Positions 61,166 through 64,000 of a stretch of 64,000 nt of DNA are shown here, one piece after another; position 1 is the stretch's first letter; every line of letters begins with the position of its first letter. Made by a program: the position numbers and the translations under genes. The stretch spans positions 1,860,001-1,924,000 of the forward strand of contig JASGHK010000005.1 in the NCBI GenBank assembly GCA_049841135.1, read 5' to 3'. Below the pieces are notes generated by a model. The model was given only the letters and a program-made list of their open reading frames with translations, had not been told where the DNA came from and did not search any database. Origin of the DNA: JACRCT01 sp049841135. Lineage in GTDB: Bacteria > Myxococcota > Myxococcia > Myxococcales > UBA5297.

Positions 61166-61930
61166 CTACTTGGTGTCGGAGGGCGTGAAGGCGACGGAGG
61201 CGCCGGCGGCCGGGGTGGTCGCGTAGGTGTAGGCCTCGGTGCCCGGGTGGCCCGTGCCGGTGTTGGCCTCGTTCTCGATGCCCACCGTCGCGCCCGCGAG
61301 CCGGCCCTCGACGCAGGCCGTGTCGCAGTCGGCGGTGCCGGTGGTGTCGACGGTCTTGTAGAGGATCTGGACGGTGTTGGTGCCCTCGGCGAGCTGCACC
61401 TCGAAGGAGAGGTCGCCGACGTCGTGCGCCGAGCCGCCGCTGGTGACGAACTTGGCGTTCCACTGGACGGTCATCACCTGGCTGCCGGCGGTGCCGGTCT
61501 TGAGCACGCACAGACCCTTGGTCGCGGCGAGGTTCAGGTCCTCCCAGAGGGCGTAGACCGCGCCATTCGGGGCGGACTCGGACGGCAGCGTCGCCTTGCC
61601 CTCGTCGTGGCGCGGCAGGGAGTTGGGCAGGTAGGCCGAGAAGGAGAGCCAGCCGTTGTTCGAGACCTTCAGCGTCGTGACCTTCTCGCCGAAGAAGAGG
61701 AAGTTGAAACCGGTCAGGTCGACGTCCGAGAAGCCGGAGATCGCCGTACCGGTCGCGCAGGCGTCCACCCAGGTCGCCGTGCCTGCGGCCTGCGTGTAGT
61801 GCTTGGGCGCGGGGGCGGCGGCGTCGGGGCCGGCGAGGCCTCCCGCATCGGAGCCCGTCAACGGGGGCGTCCCGCCACCACATGCGGCGAGAGAGAGGGT
61901 GAGCAGGGCAGGCAGGGAACGACGAAGCAT
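61166..61930 (-). CDS. lipoprotein with a nidogen-like beta domain
   Basis: A 254-aa lipoprotein (SLPALLTLSLAACG) with an Asp/Ala/Gly/Pro-rich spacer to about residue 50. The body reads DLTGFNFLFFGEKVTTLKVS, NNGWLSFSAYLPNSLP, NGAVYALWEDLNLAATKG and SFEVQLAEGTNTVQILYK. This is the strand order of nidogen-like and related fibronectin-binding surface domains (a W-L-S-F core and an A-x-x-x-W-x-D-L strand). It ends AGASVAFTPSDTK. ATG 61930 is the signal start. It is probably an outer-surface protein. Confidence 0.8.
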   Translation of the reverse strand: MLRRSLPALLTLSLAACGGGTPPLTGSDAGGLAGPDAAAPAPKHYTQAAGTATWVDACATGTAISGFSDVDLTGFNFLFFGEKVTTLKVSNNGWLSFSAYLPNSLPRHDEGKATLPSESAPNGAVYALWEDLNLAATKGLCVLKTGTAGSQVMTVQWNAKFVTSGGSAHDVGDLSFEVQLAEGTNTVQILYKTVDTTGTADCDTACVEGRLAGATVGIENEANTGTGHPGTEAYTYATTPAAGASVAFTPSDTK

Positions 61931-62147
61931 GAGGAGCTCCAGAGTGAGGTGGTGGTGGCTCCAGGGTTGGGGACAGCGCGCGGCGGGTGTGACAGGCACG
62001 CGCGAACCTCTTGAGATCCCGGCCTTCTTCTTGGCCGCGCACGCCTCGCTGGTTGTGCTCTCGGCAGACGGTGCGCGCCGGGGGCCAGCCCCTTCAGTGG
62101 GCTTTCACCCAGGTAGCCGGGGACCTTCAGTCCCCGGTCGGCGAGGC

Positions 62148-62345
62148 GATTCGAACGATTCGGACGATTCGGATGGATGATTTCGACAGCGCCTCCGATG
62201 GACGGATCCGATCGGGGTCCCGGCGCAGAGGCCGACAGCTCCGTCAGCGCGCCACCGATGCACGGCTTCGATGGGTGTTCCCGGCGCAGAGGCCGGCAGC
62301 TCCGTCAGCGCGCTGCCGATGCAGGGGTTCGACGAGTGTCTGGTG
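62148..62345. repeat. tandem repeats: 9-base and 61-base units
   Basis: Units of ACGATTCGG-type sequence repeat at about 62150-62172. After them a 61-base unit beginning CGGCGCAGAGGCCG occurs at 62221 and again at 62282, with a degraded earlier copy ending at 62220. The whole 61931-62357 gap is otherwise non-coding and includes the upstream region of the nidogen-like lipoprotein. Confidence 0.6.
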
Positions 62346-62357
62346 CGAGTCGGCGCG

Positions 62358-62969
62358 CTACCGGTCCACGAAGAGCTGGCGCTCCTTGGCCATCTGCACC
62401 AGCCGCGCCTTCAGCCGCTCGAACCGCTTGCGCAGGGCCGGCTCCGACTCCTCGAGGATCTCGGCGACGTCCCGCCAGCCCAGGTTCCGGTCCACGCGGA
62501 GGATGAGCAGCATCTGCTCGTCCTGGGACAGCTCGGCGCGCAGCGCGGCGAACTGGTCCTTGGCTTCGCTGCGCAGGTAGGGCGCGGTCGAGGTCCGCAC
62601 GTGCGCCACCGCGGCCTGGATCTCCGGGGACTGCGACAGCGGCAGGTGCGGCAGGCGCGCGTCCGGCGCGCGGCGGGCGTGGAGCACGCAGTGCCGGGCG
62701 ATGGCATAGAGCCAGGTGCGCAGCGAGGACCGCCACCGGAACCCGGGCAGGTCCTGGCAGAGGGCGAGGCAGACCTCCGAGAACCGGTCGTGGGCCAGGC
62801 TCTTCGGGCTCGCCAGCGCGACCAGCATCCCCATCAGCTCCGGCCCGTAGCCTTCGATGGTGAGGCTCGCGGCGTCGCGCCAGGCCTCGGCCTCGCACAG
62901 CGAGCGGACGCGCGCCTCGAAGGCCTCGCGCGTGGGCGCGTCGGGCGGCGCGGCGATCCGTCCCTTCAC
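62358..62969 (-). CDS. RNA polymerase sigma factor, sigma-70 (ECF-like)
   Basis: A 203-aa protein with sigma region 2 (LAHDRFSEVCLALCQDLPGF, SSLRTWLYAIARHCVLHARR) and region 4 (AALRAELSQDEQMLLILRVD, NLGWRDVAEILEESEPALRK). This is the two-domain layout of extracytoplasmic-function sigma factors. GTG 62969 follows AGGAGG and overlaps the stop of the TPR gene (GTGA), so the two are translationally coupled. It probably responds to the upstream TPR/kinase partner. The open frame upstream of 62969 is a shadow. Confidence 0.88.
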   Translation of the reverse strand: MKGRIAAPPDAPTREAFEARVRSLCEAEAWRDAASLTIEGYGPELMGMLVALASPKSLAHDRFSEVCLALCQDLPGFRWRSSLRTWLYAIARHCVLHARRAPDARLPHLPLSQSPEIQAAVAHVRTSTAPYLRSEAKDQFAALRAELSQDEQMLLILRVDRNLGWRDVAEILEESEPALRKRFERLKARLVQMAKERQLFVDR

Positions 62970-64000
62970 GGGGTCCTCCTGGGCGCCGGCGGCGCCTCCT
63001 TGAGCCAGGCGTCGACCTTGACGACCTCGCCCGCGAACGGTGCGCCGAGCGTCACGTAGTCGGCGCGCGCGACCAGCCCGAGCTCCCGGGCGCGCGCAAA
63101 GGCGCCCGTCAGCCGCAGCGCGCGGGCCAGCACGAAGCGCGCCTCGGCGAGCCACTCGAGCTCCTCCGGCCCGGGCTTGGGGAAGGCGGCCACCAGGGGC
63201 TCGAGCGCGCGCACCGCGTCGGCGGCCCGCCCGGCGGCGATGAGCGAGGAGCCGAGCTCGACGCGTGCGTTCAGGCGCACCCGGTCGGTCGGCTCCAGGT
63301 GGCGGTCGGCCAGCTCCACCGCTTCGGTCAGGTGGCGCGCCGAGGACTCGGTGTCGCCGCTCACGCGCTCCAGCGTGCCCACCAGCGTCTCGGCCTGGAC
63401 GATGGAGCTCGACCCGGGGGCCATGCGGCGCAGGAACAGCGCGTGGGCCTGCCGGGCCTCGGCGAGCGCCTCGGCGTTCTTCCCGAACTGCGCGTCGATG
63501 ACCGCCAGGTTGATGAGGTCTCCCGGCAGGTCGCCCTGCTGCGCTTCCGGCAGCCGCTCGCCGTGCCTGCGCGCCTCCCGGAACTCGCGGGCCGCGTCCT
63601 CGGCCCGGCCCGTCCTCATCGCCAGGAGCCCCTTCACGCGATGGCCGTAGGCCACCACGTCGTCGTCGTCGCCGTTGCGGGCGACGGCGCGGGCCAGCAC
63701 CTCCTTCGCCTCCGCGTCGGCGGCCTCGAGCTCCTCGGTCGCGGTCATCTGCGAGCGGGCCGAGGCGCGGCCCAGTCGCGCCGTCAGCGTCAGCGGGTGG
63801 TCCGCGCCGAGGGCCTCGGTGTGCAGCCGGATGGCCTCGGAGAGGGTCTTCACCGCTTCCTGGAAGCGGGCCTGGCTCGACTGGACGGCGCCCAGGTTGA
63901 CCAGCAGCCGAGCCATAGCGGAGCCATCGGAGTCGCCCAGCTTGCGGTGGAGCTCCAGGGCCTCCCGGATGCGCGCCTCGGCCTGGTCGAGCTTGCCCTG
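62966..64000 (-). CDS. TPR protein, probably the C-terminal part of a kinase-TPR protein, cut by the window edge
   Basis: At least 345 residues of tetratricopeptide helices (LVNLGAVQSSQARFQEAVKT, LINLAVIDAQFGKNAEALAE, ARFVLARALRLTGAFARARE). The frame stays open to base 64000 without a start, so the N-terminus lies beyond the window. In myxobacteria this arrangement (a TPR tail coupled to an ECF sigma gene) usually belongs to a Ser/Thr kinase whose catalytic domain comes first. That is inference. The ATG at 63916 is internal. Confidence 0.85.
   Translation of the reverse strand, partial: QGKLDQAEARIREALELHRKLGDSDGSAMARLLVNLGAVQSSQARFQEAVKTLSEAIRLHTEALGADHPLTLTARLGRASARSQMTATEELEAADAEAKEVLARAVARNGDDDDVVAYGHRVKGLLAMRTGRAEDAAREFREARRHGERLPEAQQGDLPGDLINLAVIDAQFGKNAEALAEARQAHALFLRRMAPGSSSIVQAETLVGTLERVSGDTESSARHLTEAVELADRHLEPTDRVRLNARVELGSSLIAAGRAADAVRALEPLVAAFPKPGPEELEWLAEARFVLARALRLTGAFARARELGLVARADYVTLGAPFAGEVVKVDAWLKEAPPAPRRTP

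Noticed and set aside
62148..62345. CRISPR-like array
   Set aside because: The units are adjacent tandem copies without spacers, and no cas genes are present.
1..64000. tRNA, rRNA and riboswitch genes
   Set aside because: I looked for the TTCGA T-loop context and common riboswitch cores and saw none that folds convincingly. A covariance search would be needed to exclude them.

Overview
The window comes from a very GC-rich bacterium, most likely a Myxococcota (myxobacterium-like delta lineage). No rRNA or tRNA gene was found to fix the taxonomy. The inference rests on content: lipoproteins whose lipobox cysteine is followed by Asp/Ala/Gly/Pro-rich spacers, a surface protein with a MYXO-CTERM-like GCGC tail, a Ser/Thr kinase with a PEGA domain, TIGR02996 leucine-rich proteins, a collagen-like lipoprotein, multi-PAS hybrid kinases and many lone regulators. 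Coding density is high on both strands, and nearly every gene has a long GC-driven shadow ORF opposite it.

Layout. 0-3.4 kb: a helical hypothetical protein, a SUKH (SMI1/KNR4) protein and a ketopantoate-reductase-like enzyme. 3.6-6.9 kb: two tandem DUF1566 proteins, the second split by an IS630-family element that carries a passenger gene, then a decayed TIGR02996 protein. 6.9-9.0 kb: a secreted parallel beta-helix protein. 9.4-15.6 kb: five genes joined by GTGA, ATGA or TGATG junctions, encoding an acidic small protein, a Rad50/SbcC-like ATPase, a helical hypothetical, a MoxR AAA+ ATPase and a CoxE-like von Willebrand A protein. This is the most system-like unit in the window. 15.7-19 kb: a truncated AbiEii-type nucleotidyltransferase pair, a beta-phosphoglucomutase-like HAD enzyme, a histidine kinase and a GYD protein. 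19.2-21.9 kb: an overlapping operon of a helical-toroid protein, a CapA-family protein and a THUMP protein. 22-31.8 kb: GMC oxidoreductase, DNase-I-like lipoprotein, hemerythrin, a giant PAS hybrid kinase and two paralogous membrane sensors with cysteine tails. 32-36.4 kb: collagen-like lipoprotein, asparaginyl-tRNA synthetase (the only clear housekeeping gene) and a CPBP protease. 36.8-49.5 kb: hypotheticals, a KOW-TIGR02996-LRR protein, HDOD, endonuclease I, MarR plus zinc ribbon, HEAT, and an unfamiliar roughly 25-residue-repeat protein. 49.7-64 kb: LysR, DUF1847, large secreted lipoproteins (Cys-repeat/VCBS, PQQ propeller, HYDIN-type/vWA), a PEGA kinase and a sigma factor coupled to a TPR protein that leaves the window.

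Two cross-cutting observations matter for reading the annotation. First, many genes are broken by one- or two-base indels, and at least ten of these lie exactly where restoring the hexamer GAGCTC also restores the frame. This points to a systematic sequence or assembly artefact, or less likely a motif-specific mutation process. Genes so affected are annotated over their full extent. Second, there are dispersed GC-rich hairpin repeats, small remnants of other surface-protein genes and an internally deleted copy of a gene that is also present intact, all indicating local rearrangement.
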